Positions 63,181 to 64,000 of a DNA stretch of 64,000 nucleotides are shown in pieces. Source of the stretch: Neelides folsomi (lineage: Eukaryota; Arthropoda; Collembola; Neelipleona; Neelidae). The notes beneath the pieces were generated by a model. The model had not been told where the DNA came from and ran no database searches. It worked only from the letters and a program-made list of their open reading frames with translations. A program made the position numbers and the translations under genes. Every line of letters begins with the position of its first letter. Within the stretch, counting starts at the first letter, position 1. The stretch spans positions 1 to 64,000 of the forward strand of contig JAQGBZ010000142.1 of the NCBI GenBank assembly GCA_034687125.1, read 5' to 3'.

Positions 63181-64000
63181 GTGAGTAATTTTGAATGGAA
63201 AACCAATTACTCTTATAATTATTAGTGTTCTGGAGTATCCATATATTAATTTCTGGTTAAATTTACTTAGCAATTGCCAATTAACAATAATTGTAGACAA
63301 AATGAATTTTTGTATATTTAAATCATTTACATAATATTTATACTCCCCACATTCCTTTACATTCCCTTACAATGAGAATGGATCCTTCCTTATTTACAGA
63401 TAGTAAAAATAGTATTAGGGAATGTCCTTGTATGTGTGCGAATCTGACAATATCGAAAGTAGCTGTACTGTATACCATATACCACCATATCTGTACTTAT
63501 GTATAGTATACTTTCAAAAATATGTAGTGAAAGTAAAATTATATCATCGTTACTTGAAGCGACTCGTGTCTGTAGAGTAGTGAAATAAATATCGAGGCGG
63601 ATAGAATGTCCGCTGAAGTTATCGCCGAGTGTAAGGAGAAAATTAAAATGCAATGTTAGAGCGATGCAATTCGCAATTTTGCAACATGAAATGAAATGGG
63701 AATCGGGCTTAATGGTTTGAGAATGTTATTTTATGTGTTTGAGATGGAAGGATAGAAGGGCCAGGGGTATTTTATAGATGAAATTGTCCAGGCTTTCCCT
63801 TTTCCCATTTCCTTCTAAATCCAACCCGAATTCGGGTTCATGGACTCATTCCCTGATAAAAAATAGGAGTAGAATTCAAAGCGCACACATTAAACCCGAA
63901 TCCCATTTCCATTGAGGAGAATGTGGAAAGGTGAGCTCAAAATCCCCTCTTTCGAAAAAATGAGAATGAATTACTTGAGTGAAAATTCTTTATTTCTCCA
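63181..64000 (+). other. Start of the next teneurin intron
   Basis: Begins with GTGAGT and continues to the window end. I see no further exon. AT-rich with CATA/TATG stretches, and a GC-richer patch around 63780-63960 without a recognisable frame. Confidence 0.7.

Noticed and set aside
1-64000. CRISPR arrays, bacterial-type operons, rRNA genes, intact tRNA genes, retroviral or Polinton-type elements
   Set aside because: I looked for regular spaced repeats, ribosomal or complete tRNA folds, and capsid, envelope or LTR-type features, and saw none I could support.

Overview
The window looks like genomic DNA from an arthropod. I infer a copepod, possibly a sea louse such as Lepeophtheirus. The evidence is an AT-rich background with GC-richer islands, very long introns, abundant TATG/CATA microsatellites, scattered Tc1/mariner-type elements, and one host gene whose protein matches the arthropod Ten-m type of teneurin. 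The species is an inference from style and cannot be proved from the sequence alone.

Region by region. Positions 1-46850 hold no gene I can recognise. This is a 47-kb desert of AT-rich DNA with islands of more complex, CpG-bearing sequence near 0.8-1.7, 2.4-2.7, 5.2-6.1, 7.3-8.1, 9.5-10.0, 11.2-11.7, 12.1-12.6, 15.0-15.6, 25.0-26.2, 28.8-29.1, 30.7-32.1, 40.4 and 42.1-42.6 kb. Three islands end in good splice donors (12611, 15580, 31796) and are candidate leader exons. The desert also holds a 221-bp MITE with TA target duplications (18562-18782), a mariner transposase remnant (37905-38136, minus strand), a possible Pol III-type unit (31286-31414) and several strong hairpins. Positions 46851-63180 carry eight plus-strand exons of a teneurin, which run on past the window. 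The first intron (11.6 kb) holds a LINE ORF1 fragment with a tandem-repeat block directly upstream of it, and a damaged Tc1-like transposon with about 180-bp terminal inverted repeats and an apparent spliceosomal intron in its transposase.

The teneurin exons join with matching phases into about 1067 codons: a cytoplasmic N-terminal domain rich in Pro, Gly and Ser, one transmembrane helix (about residues 282-301, type II orientation), an unusually long acidic juxtamembrane region encoded mostly by one 1.6-kb exon, the conserved pre-EGF domain, and the first EGF repeat. The other EGF repeats, the NHL propeller, the YD-repeat barrel and the C-terminal part must lie downstream of 64000. The long juxtamembrane exon carries several acidic Ser-Gly clusters that look like glycosaminoglycan attachment sites, plus a furin-like RLKR site. 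No operon logic applies; the other elements are mobile DNA sitting in the gene's flank or introns.
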